A program made the translations under genes and the position numbers. Below are positions 1 through 4,964 of a DNA stretch of 5,461 bases, in pieces. Origin of the DNA: Acidimicrobium sp. (GTDB lineage Bacteria > Actinomycetota > Acidimicrobiia > Acidimicrobiales > Ilumatobacteraceae); the NCBI GenBank assembly GCA_003535455.1, contig DOHD01000103.1, positions 4,894-10,354 of the forward strand. The letters are read 5' to 3'. The first letter of the stretch is position 1. The number at the start of each line of letters is the position of its first letter. Below the pieces are notes generated by a model. That model saw only the letters and a program-made list of their open reading frames with translations. It did no database searches and was not told the DNA's origin.

Positions 1-31
1 CCCAAGCGATAAATAACGAAATAGAGGATTC

Positions 32-673
32 ATGGCAACGAAAAAATCTGACTCGTCATCGAATAAATCAGTCTGGCTAATTGGCGGCATCGCTGCCTTA
101 ATCGCCGTGGCGGCAATCATCGCCGTTGCGTCACGATCGGGTGGCGACGAAGTTGTCGAGGGCGTTGAAGAGTTTCACCCGGTTGAAGTTGTCGGCGAAC
201 CGCTACCAGAGTTTTCAGGCGGTGCGACCGACCCTGCTGTCGGCATGATGGCCCCAGTTTTAACCGGCCAAGGTTTCACGGGCAATAAAATCGTCACATC
301 ACCAGGCGCACCAACGTTGCTGGTTTTTCTCGCCCACTGGTGCCCTCACTGTCAGCGCGAAGTACCACTTCTTGTGAAATGGAACAGCGAAGGGTCGGTA
401 CCTAGTGGTCTTGATGTAATCGCGATCACCACGTCTACAGACCCAGCTTCGCCAAACTTTCCACCATCTGAGTGGTTGGCGCGCGAAGAGTTTCCGGCAC
501 TTTGGCCGGTCATGACCGACAGTGGCGAAAAAACAGCTGCCAAAGCCATGGGTGTTTCGGGTTTTCCGTTCTTCGTTTTGATTGATGCCGAAGGCAAAGT
601 CGCGTTGCGAAATAGCGGCGAAATTGAAACAGACGTTTTGACTGAACAAATCAACAAAGCGCTTTCAAAATAG
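32..673 (+). CDS. Membrane-anchored thioredoxin-fold (TlpA/DsbA-like) thiol-disulfide protein
   Basis: A 213-residue protein with a short charged N-terminus, one hydrophobic segment at about residues 14-33 (signal anchor or uncleaved signal peptide), an acidic linker, and a thioredoxin-like domain from about residue 70. The active site is WCPHC (C104, C107), placed after a beta strand (LLVFLAH) as in TlpA/ResA proteins. GVSGFPFFVLID supplies the cis-proline loop (P179). The domain should face outside the membrane and reduce, oxidise or isomerise disulfides; a CPHC dipeptide is typical of oxidising DsbA-type sites, but direction cannot be read from sequence. The ATG at 32 follows GAGG at 24-27 with a short 4-base spacer. 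It ends directly before the palindrome that fronts the metal transporter, so it is probably a separate transcription unit. The family call is firm; the substrate is unknown. Confidence 0.88.
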   Translation: MATKKSDSSSNKSVWLIGGIAALIAVAAIIAVASRSGGDEVVEGVEEFHPVEVVGEPLPEFSGGATDPAVGMMAPVLTGQGFTGNKIVTSPGAPTLLVFLAHWCPHCQREVPLLVKWNSEGSVPSGLDVIAITTSTDPASPNFPPSEWLAREEFPALWPVMTDSGEKTAAKAMGVSGFPFFVLIDAEGKVALRNSGEIETDVLTEQINKALSK

Positions 674-694
674 TTTTGAGAATCATTCTCAAAA
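674..694. promoter_or_regulatory. Fur-family operator, probable Zur box
   Basis: A perfect inverted repeat with 10-bp arms around one central base (TTTTGAGAAT, C, ATTCTCAAAA). The inner 15 bp (677-691, TGAGAATCATTCTCA) has the 7-1-7 form TGAnAATnATTnTCA known for actinobacterial Zur and related Fur-family sites. It starts one base after the tlpA-like stop codon and lies 16 bp before the start of a ZnuB-like permease. The left arm contains TTGAGA (676-681), a good -35 match, so a bound repressor would block RNA polymerase. Zinc and Zur are inferred from the neighbour; iron (Fur) or manganese (Mur) regulators bind similar sites. Confidence 0.8.
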
Positions 695-704
695 CCGATA
701 GAGT
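676..704 (+). promoter_or_regulatory. Predicted promoter of the metal transporter operon
   Basis: TTGAGA at 676-681 (5 of 6 to TTGACA) and TAGAGT at 699-704 (fits the actinobacterial TAnnnT -10) are separated by exactly 17 bp. Six bases after the -10 comes the GTG at 711, so transcription probably begins at or next to the start codon and the mRNA would be leaderless. This fits the absence of a clear Shine-Dalgarno. The -35 lies within the palindrome. Prediction from sequence only. Confidence 0.6.
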
Positions 705-710
705 GCTTGG

Positions 711-1586
711 GTGCTCGATTTCTTTGTTCGACCGTTTATCGATGACCAGCAGTTGCGTCTTGCGTTTATTGCCAGTGTGCTGGTTGCGATTACGTGCGCC
801 GTCGCCGGCACATTTGTAGTTTTACGCGGTCTCGCCTTCATCGGCGATGCCCTTAGCCACGGAGTCTTGCCTGGCATCGCAACAGCGATGCTTTTAAGTA
901 TCTCGCCAATTGTTGGTGCTGCAGTCGGGGCTGCAGTGATCATGGGCGGGGTTGGACTTGTCTCAAGACGTTATAAAGTTTCGGCCGACACGGCAATCGG
1001 CTTGATGTTTGTAGCGATGTTGAGCCTCGGAGTGATCATCACATCGCGGTCAACAAACTTAGAAGAGGACCTCGACCATATCTTGTTCGGCGACTCGCTC
1101 GCCGTGCACTCGACAGATCTTGTTTGGCAAATAATTGCGCTACTTCTAGTTTGCCTGATCGGATTCATCGCCCGACGCCCATTTCTGATGATGTCGGTCG
1201 ACGACGGCTTGGCACAAACTTCTGGGTTTAGCGTGAGCTTGTTTCACAACCTTTTGTTGGCAATGATCGGACTCACAGTCATTTCGAGCTTTCAGACCGT
1301 CGGTACGTTATTGGTGATGGGCATGCTCGTTGCCCCAGCGGCAAGTGCGGTCATGTTTGCACGACGAATTTCATCGATGATGTTGATTGCAAGTTTCATC
1401 GGCATCTTCGCAAGTTATCTCGGGTTGCTGATTAGCCATCACTTTAATCTTGCAGCGAGCGCAACGATCGTGCTCATCACAGTTTTGATTTTTGCTATTT
1501 GCGCCGTCAGATTCGATTTGATCAAACGACGAAATTTAAAAATTGATGAGTTACCCCATCAGCACGAGCACAACCATGCCCACTAA
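711..1586 (+). CDS. znuB: Zinc/manganese ABC transporter permease (ABC-3 family, ZnuB-like)
   Basis: A 291-residue, very hydrophobic protein with about eight membrane segments, the usual length for this family. It would form the membrane channel of a high-affinity divalent metal importer together with the ATPase encoded next. Family hallmarks are GDALSHGVLPGIA (residues 45-57), DHILFGDSLAV (122-132), GTLLVMGMLVAPAASA (198-213) and the final membrane segments around SHHFNLAASATIVL. The C-terminus ends in HQHEHNHAH (283-291), a likely metal-binding tail. The GTG at 711 is the first usable start after an in-frame TAG at 699, and no good ribosome binding site precedes it. The last 11 bases overlap the preferred start of the ATPase gene, which suggests translational coupling. 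Zinc is favoured by the operator upstream; manganese is the main alternative. Confidence 0.9.
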   Translation: MLDFFVRPFIDDQQLRLAFIASVLVAITCAVAGTFVVLRGLAFIGDALSHGVLPGIATAMLLSISPIVGAAVGAAVIMGGVGLVSRRYKVSADTAIGLMFVAMLSLGVIITSRSTNLEEDLDHILFGDSLAVHSTDLVWQIIALLLVCLIGFIARRPFLMMSVDDGLAQTSGFSVSLFHNLLLAMIGLTVISSFQTVGTLLVMGMLVAPAASAVMFARRISSMMLIASFIGIFASYLGLLISHHFNLAASATIVLITVLIFAICAVRFDLIKRRNLKIDELPHQHEHNHAH

Positions 1587-2295
1587 AACTGTCTTGGCCG
1601 AAAACGTTTCGATCGGTTTTGGTCGCCACACCGTTGTCGCTGAAATTGATTTCTCAACCGATTCGGGCGCCCTAGTTGTGCTCATCGGCACGAATGGGTC
1701 AGGCAAATCAACATTGCTAAAAACTCTCGCCGGCATGATCAAGCCACTTTCGGGCAACGCATTGGTACTTGGCGCCAAACCAGGCACCCGCGTCAAAAAT
1801 GTTGGGTATCTGCCACAGCACCCAGTTTCTTCGCACACCTTGCCGCTTTGCGTCAGAGATGTCGTTCGCATGGGCCGTTTCGCAGATCTCGGCTTATTTA
1901 ATCGTGAAACGACCAAAGACAGAGAGCTCGTTAAAATTGCACTTGAAAAAACTGGCGCCGCCGAATTCGCAGACAAACCTCTGCGTGACCTCTCAAGTGG
2001 CCAACAGCAACGCGCTCACTTGGCGCAGGTCTTAGCCCGACAGGCCGAAGTCTTGTTGCTCGACGAACCCACGGCTGGCCTAGACATTAACGGCCGCAAA
2101 CTTGTTGCCGACCTGATCGCCAGCGAACGAGCGCGCGGTGTCACAGTCGTGATGGCAACTCACGAATTGCAAGACGCCGAAAATGCCAACACTGTGATGC
2201 TGTTGGCCCAGCGCGTCGTCTCGATCGGCGCACCAGAAGTTGCGTTGCGCGACGAGTTTCTGCGCGAGTGCTTCGGCTTCACCCAGCCGCACTAG
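1576..2295 (+). CDS. znuC: Zinc/manganese ABC transporter ATP-binding protein (ZnuC-like)
   Basis: From the ATG at 1576 this is a 239-residue ATPase that would power metal uptake through the preceding permease at the inner face of the membrane. All nucleotide-binding motifs are present: Walker A GTNGSGKS (38-45), Q-loop glutamine in GYLPQH (Q81), signature LSSGQQQR (139-146), Walker B VLLLDEP (159-165) with E164 catalytic, D-loop AGLD (167-170), and switch histidine in ATHEL (H196). GRFADLGLF (100-108) resembles the MGR helix common in metal and siderophore ATPases. Start choice: TTG at 1543 and ATG at 1546 also lie in frame and would add 10-11 residues with no family resemblance. The ATG at 1576 leaves the typical short N-terminus and overlaps the permease stop by 11 bases. 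No start has a strong ribosome binding site, so coupling to permease translation is likely. Confidence 0.9.
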   Translation: MPTKTVLAENVSIGFGRHTVVAEIDFSTDSGALVVLIGTNGSGKSTLLKTLAGMIKPLSGNALVLGAKPGTRVKNVGYLPQHPVSSHTLPLCVRDVVRMGRFADLGLFNRETTKDRELVKIALEKTGAAEFADKPLRDLSSGQQQRAHLAQVLARQAEVLLLDEPTAGLDINGRKLVADLIASERARGVTVVMATHELQDAENANTVMLLAQRVVSIGAPEVALRDEFLRECFGFTQPH

Positions 2296-2339
2296 TTCTC
2301 GCTAAATCGCCGATCGCTGTCTGCGCCAACTAGTTTTCT

Positions 2340-2846
2340 CTAACCTTTTTTGCTATTTTCAAGCTCGAGTAGCTTGCGTTTGATTGCGAGCCCACCGCCA
2401 TAACCACCGAGTGTGCCGTTTGAAGCAACGACGCGATGACACGGCAACACAATCGCCACTGGGTTTTTGCCGTTGGCCGAACCAACTGCACGAAACGCTT
2501 TTGGTTTGCGCACAAGTTTTGCTTGTTGTGCGTATGAAATTGTCTTACCGTAACTAATTTTGTTGAGCGCATACCACACTGATTCTTGAAATTCAGTGCC
2601 CGATATATCGAGGTTGAGCGAAAACTTCTTGCGCTTGCCCGCGAAATATTCACGTAACTGTCGTTCGGCCAAATTCAAATGAGATTTCGCCTTTGCCGAC
2701 ACATCTGGCGAGATCGGCAACTTTCTTGCACCAAAAATCACCTGTTGCAAACCCTTCGACGATGCAACCAGTGTAAGTTTGCCGATGGGCGTCGTGATTA
2801 TTTTTGATCCGGTCATCGCAGTCTGCTGTTTTGTTCTAGCCTTCAT
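2340..2846 (-). CDS. ogt: Methylated-DNA--protein-cysteine S-methyltransferase (O6-alkylguanine-DNA alkyltransferase)
   Basis: A 168-residue single-use repair protein that transfers alkyl groups from O6-alkylguanine (and O4-alkylthymine) in DNA to its own cysteine. The C-terminal domain is complete. FQESVWYALNKISYGKTISY (86-105) leads into the helix-turn-helix; FRAVGSANGKNP (118-129) carries the arginine finger (R119) and the conserved NP; LPCHRVV (134-140) holds the acceptor cysteine C136; and GGYGGGLAIKRKLLELE closes the active site. The N-terminal part (IGKLTLVASSKGL onward) is the usual small Ogt-type ribonuclease-H-like domain. There is no Ada methyl-phosphotriester domain. The ATG at 2846 is favoured over the internal ATG at 2816 because GGAGGT lies 5 bases upstream of it. 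It is divergent from mgsA with only 2 bp between start codons. Confidence 0.94.
   Translation of the reverse strand: MKARTKQQTAMTGSKIITTPIGKLTLVASSKGLQQVIFGARKLPISPDVSAKAKSHLNLAERQLREYFAGKRKKFSLNLDISGTEFQESVWYALNKISYGKTISYAQQAKLVRKPKAFRAVGSANGKNPVAIVLPCHRVVASNGTLGGYGGGLAIKRKLLELENSKKG
2837..2842 (+). promoter_or_regulatory. Predicted -10 element of mgsA (leaderless), inside ogt
   Basis: TAGCCT fits the TAnnnT -10 form and ends 6 bases before the ATG at 2849, which would place the transcript start on the start codon. No Shine-Dalgarno precedes this ATG. No convincing -35 is visible at 16-18 bp upstream. The same layout occurs before the permease and the FrhB-like gene. If real, it is embedded in the first codons of ogt on the other strand. 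Confidence 0.4.
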
Positions 2847-2848
2847 TT

Positions 2849-3289
2849 ATGACCTCCACCGAGATGATAGACATCGAGAGCCCGGCGACCAAGCGCATCG
2901 CCCTCGTCGCACACGACAACATGAAGCGCGAGATGCTCGAGTGGGCAACCGAGCACAAAGACGAACTCAAAAAACATACCCTCATTGCAACAGGCTCGAC
3001 TGGCAAACTGATTGCCGATAGCACTGGGCTGACAATCGAGCGCATGCGCAGCGGGCCACTTGGTGGCGATCAGCAGATCGGCGCTCGAATCTCTGAGGCC
3101 GGCATCGATGTCTTGCTGTTTTTTTGGGATCCGCTCGAACCGCAACCGCACGACCCTGATATTCGGGCGTTGCTGCGTATCGCAGTGGTCTGGAATATTC
3201 CGGTTGCTTGCAACAGAGCAAGCGCCGACTTTATTTTGAGTTCACCGCTTATCGGTACGACATATCAGCGTCGCGTGCCGAAATATTAG
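2849..3289 (+). CDS. mgsA: Methylglyoxal synthase
   Basis: A 146-residue cytoplasmic enzyme that converts dihydroxyacetone phosphate to methylglyoxal and phosphate, a bypass of lower glycolysis used when sugar phosphates build up. It follows E. coli MgsA closely with an offset of three residues. IALVAHDNMK holds H22 and K26; ATGSTGKLI (47-55) is the phosphate-binding loop; SGPLGGDQQIGA (68-79) holds the catalytic aspartate D74; FFWDPLEPQPHDPD holds H101 and D104; and ALLRIAVVWNIPVACN (107-122) is the conserved helix-strand. It ends slightly earlier than the E. coli protein. The start could be ATG 2849 or ATG 2864 (five residues shorter); neither has a good ribosome binding site, and 2849 fits a leaderless transcript. 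It meets the DUF805 gene tail to tail, 10 bp apart, with no visible terminator. Confidence 0.95.
   Translation: MTSTEMIDIESPATKRIALVAHDNMKREMLEWATEHKDELKKHTLIATGSTGKLIADSTGLTIERMRSGPLGGDQQIGARISEAGIDVLLFFWDPLEPQPHDPDIRALLRIAVVWNIPVACNRASADFILSSPLIGTTYQRRVPKY
2852..2857 (-). promoter_or_regulatory. Ribosome binding site of ogt, inside mgsA
   Basis: On the minus strand this reads GGAGGT, a near-ideal Shine-Dalgarno, 5 bases before the ogt ATG (2846-2844). It decides the ogt start. It lies within the first codons of the oppositely oriented mgsA reading frame, so if mgsA starts at 2849 the same bases serve both genes. Confidence 0.75.
2864..2892 (-). promoter_or_regulatory. Predicted ogt promoter, inside mgsA
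   Basis: Minus-strand TTGGTC (complement of 2887-2892) and TATCAT (complement of 2864-2869, 5 of 6 to TATAAT) are spaced by exactly 17 bp. Transcription would begin near 2857, giving a leader of about 11 bases that starts at the Shine-Dalgarno. The -35 match is weak (TTG only), so confidence is moderate. Confidence 0.45.
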
Positions 3290-3299
3290 TTAACGCCGA

Positions 3300-3623
3300 T
3301 TAGTTGCTTCGAGGTGGCGGTGGCGGCCCAAAACGATTTTCACCCGCATCGCCCCTTCTTAAACCCAAAACCAAATTATAAATCGGCACCAACATAAACC
3401 AGCCCGCGCGATCAACGTCGTGCATGCGACGAATCGCAACTGCAATCGTCGGTAAGAGCGTTACAAGCGAACCAAGATTGCCAAACGACTCGTCAATCGA
3501 CGAGAGCAAGACGCTCAAGATCACCGTGAATAATGCCCACCACCAATATTCGGCGCGCGATGCACGACCTTTGAAGTTTGCGTAGTTTTGAAACCCCGAG
3601 CGAATTGCGGTTTGAAAGTTCAT
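3300..3623 (-). CDS. Small DUF805 family membrane protein
   Basis: A 107-residue protein matching the DUF805 pattern. An N-terminal amphipathic part (AIRSGFQNYANFKGRASRAEYWWW) contains the family's aromatic-rich F.GRASRAEYW block. Hydrophobic segments follow at about residues 27-41 and 50-65, then the signature AIRRMHDVDRAGWFML (63-78), a third hydrophobic stretch (74-87) and the closing GENRFGPPP. The family is widespread in bacterial inner membranes and its function is not established. The tail ends in a five-proline run and is short. The gene starts 16 bp downstream of the acyl-CoA dehydrogenase stop on the same strand, so the two may be cotranscribed. No Shine-Dalgarno is visible; minus-strand TAGTGT (complement of 3633-3638), 9 bases before the ATG, could be a -10 for a separate very short-leader transcript. 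Confidence 0.85.
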   Translation of the reverse strand: MNFQTAIRSGFQNYANFKGRASRAEYWWWALFTVILSVLLSSIDESFGNLGSLVTLLPTIAVAIRRMHDVDRAGWFMLVPIYNLVLGLRRGDAGENRFGPPPPPRSN

Positions 3624-3639
3624 GTTTTAATAACACTAG

Positions 3640-4881
3640 TTATTCGCCACCAGCGGGCTTTGGTTCTTTCGGCAATGCCAAGACTCGCTCACCCACGATG
3701 TTGCGCTGAATCTGGCTGGTGCCACCCCAAATTGTTTCTGAACGTGAAAAGAAGAAACTCGACATCATCGGTGAAGCCGGATAATTAGCGCGTCGCTTGT
3801 CACGCAATGCACCTGGCCAAGTGCCAGATGCAGGACCAGTGTCGACGAGCATCGAATAGGCGCCATAGATATCGAGACCGAGCTCCATTGCGCTTTGATG
3901 CATCTCTGACCAAAACATTTTGTTGCTCGCACCAAGTGCCATAACACCAAAATCTTTCGTGCCGGCAAGTGTCGAACTTAATGACCGCAAACCATTGAAA
4001 CGCAAGATCTGAATTTTGGTGTAGTACTGCATCAATCGTTGCCGAATCGAAGCGTCATTAACTTTGCCGTTCGCTTTGGCCTGAGCGACGAACAATTTAT
4101 ATTCTTCTTCGAATCGTCGAAAACCGGTTGTCGCGCTCATGCCACGCTCAAAGGCCAAAGTACTGTTGGCGACTTTCCATCCGTTATTGACTCCGCCAAC
4201 GACGTTGTCTTTGGGGCAACGCGCATCAGTAAAGAAAACTTCGCAGAACTCTGCGGTGCCATCAGGTTGAGTAATGCCGCGCACCTCAATGCCGGGCTGT
4301 TTCATCGGCACCAATAAATATGAAATGCCCTTGTGCTTCGGCGAATCTTTGTCGGTGCGCGTCAACAAGAAGCAATAGTCAGCATGATGACCTTGCGTTG
4401 TCCAAACTTTTTGTCCGTTGATCACCCATTCATCACCGTCTAGCACTGCAGTCGTCTTGACGCTCGCAAGATCGCTGCCAGAATTGGGTTCACTGAAGCC
4501 TTGACACCAACGCATCTTGCCGCTCAAAATTTTTGGCAAAAACTCGCGCTTTTGTTCTTCTGTGCCCCACTGCAACAGTGTCGGCCCAACTAGCGTGTCG
4601 CCGAAAAAGTCGGCGCGCATCGGCGCGCCCGCATTCGCAAACTCTTCTGCAAGCACCACACCTTCTAGAACAGATAAGCCTTTGCCGCCATATTCTTTTG
4701 GCCACGTCGCGCATATCCATCCACCGGTGAACAATTTTTCAGCCCAAGTCTCGTTAAATTTCTTGCGCTCGTCAGGCGACATTTCGTAGCCCTCTTCGAA
4801 CCAGCGCGGTGGCAGATTGTCTTTGAGCCATTGCCGAATTTCTGCTCGTCTCGCTTCAGCTTCGGGGGTATACGTCAGCAT
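3640..4881 (-). CDS. Acyl-CoA dehydrogenase (FadE-like, actinobacterial type)
   Basis: A 413-residue FAD enzyme that would introduce a 2,3 double bond into an acyl-CoA and pass electrons to an electron-transfer flavoprotein. Visible are the N-terminal helical domain with WPKEYGGKG, the flavin/substrate motif GFSEPNSGSDLAS (128-140), WVINGQKVWTT (152-162), and the C-terminal IWGGTSQIQRNIVGERVLALP. At the position of the medium-chain enzyme's catalytic glutamate (Y-E-G-T) this protein has glycine (G386). The likely base is E245 in LAFERG, the helix-G position used by isovaleryl- and long-chain-type enzymes and by mycobacterial FadE26-like subunits. The full set of motifs argues for an active enzyme of that subclass. 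The ATG at 4881 is preferred because GGAG lies 6 bases upstream; an ATG at 4893 would add MEFK without a good ribosome binding site. Substrate cannot be told; branched-chain, steroid or long-chain CoA esters are possible. Confidence 0.93.
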   Translation of the reverse strand: MLTYTPEAEARRAEIRQWLKDNLPPRWFEEGYEMSPDERKKFNETWAEKLFTGGWICATWPKEYGGKGLSVLEGVVLAEEFANAGAPMRADFFGDTLVGPTLLQWGTEEQKREFLPKILSGKMRWCQGFSEPNSGSDLASVKTTAVLDGDEWVINGQKVWTTQGHHADYCFLLTRTDKDSPKHKGISYLLVPMKQPGIEVRGITQPDGTAEFCEVFFTDARCPKDNVVGGVNNGWKVANSTLAFERGMSATTGFRRFEEEYKLFVAQAKANGKVNDASIRQRLMQYYTKIQILRFNGLRSLSSTLAGTKDFGVMALGASNKMFWSEMHQSAMELGLDIYGAYSMLVDTGPASGTWPGALRDKRRANYPASPMMSSFFFSRSETIWGGTSQIQRNIVGERVLALPKEPKPAGGE

Positions 4882-4887
4882 CTTGAA

Positions 4888-4891
4888 CTCC
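4888..4891 (-). promoter_or_regulatory. Ribosome binding site deciding the acyl-CoA dehydrogenase start
   Basis: The minus strand reads GGAG followed by TTCAAG and ATG, an ideal 6-base spacing to the ATG at 4881. The alternative ATG at 4893 lies just upstream of this site and has only a poor purine stretch (ACGGCAAC) before it. Confidence 0.6.
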
Positions 4892-4913
4892 ATTGTTGCC
4901 GTTTTCGATGGCG

Positions 4914-4925
4914 CAAGTCCACTTG
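4914..4925. promoter_or_regulatory. Palindrome in the divergent promoter region, possible operator
   Basis: CAAGT, CC, ACTTG is a perfect 5-2-5 inverted repeat in the 83-bp region between the divergent acyl-CoA dehydrogenase and FrhB-like genes. On the minus strand it lies directly after TTGACC (complement of 4926-4931), a -35-like hexamer, so it would occupy a promoter spacer; no good -10 follows. Short palindromes occur by chance, so the operator reading is tentative. Confidence 0.3.
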
Positions 4926-4952
4926 GGTCAATGAGAATTTCGGCTCACTCAC

Positions 4953-4958
4953 TAGGCT
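4953..4958 (+). promoter_or_regulatory. Predicted -10 element of the FrhB-like gene (leaderless)
   Basis: TAGGCT fits TAnnnT and ends 6 bases before the ATG at 4965. It includes the in-frame TAG (4953-4955) that bounds the reading frame. No proper ribosome binding site and no convincing -35 at 16-18 bp are visible. Confidence 0.4.
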
Positions 4959-4964
4959 TGCGAA

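Noticed and set aside
638..643. TTGACT near the end of the thioredoxin-like gene as the transporter's -35
   Set aside because: No -10 lies at 16-18 bp; the pair TTGAGA (676) and TAGAGT (699) has ideal spacing instead.
1543..1575. Upstream TTG (1543) or ATG (1546) as the start of the ATPase
   Set aside because: The added residues do not resemble the family N-terminus, and the stretch is already used for the permease His tail; it stays as a less likely alternative.
1551..1976. Minus-strand reading frame of 141 codons opposite the ATPase
   Set aside because: No recognisable motif, and the plus strand encodes a complete ABC ATPase; antisense shadow.
2291..2344. Imperfect direct repeat (ACTAGTTCTCGCTAAA at 2291 and ACTAGTTTTCTCTAAC at 2329) around the two convergent stop codons
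   Set aside because: The copies differ by several changes and a shift, are limited to a 44-bp intergenic stretch, and match no known site. No stable hairpin with a T-run was found, so no terminator is claimed.
3287..3302. TTAGTTAACGCCGATTAG between the convergent mgsA and DUF805 stops as a bidirectional terminator
   Set aside because: Only short A-T matches and no stem-loop with a T-run; it is simply two closely spaced stop codons.
3629..3644. Inverted repeat AATAAC-ACTA-GTTATT between the acyl-CoA dehydrogenase stop and the DUF805 start
   Set aside because: The stem is six mostly A-T pairs and no U-run follows in the direction of transcription; too weak for a terminator call, and it overlaps a possible -10.
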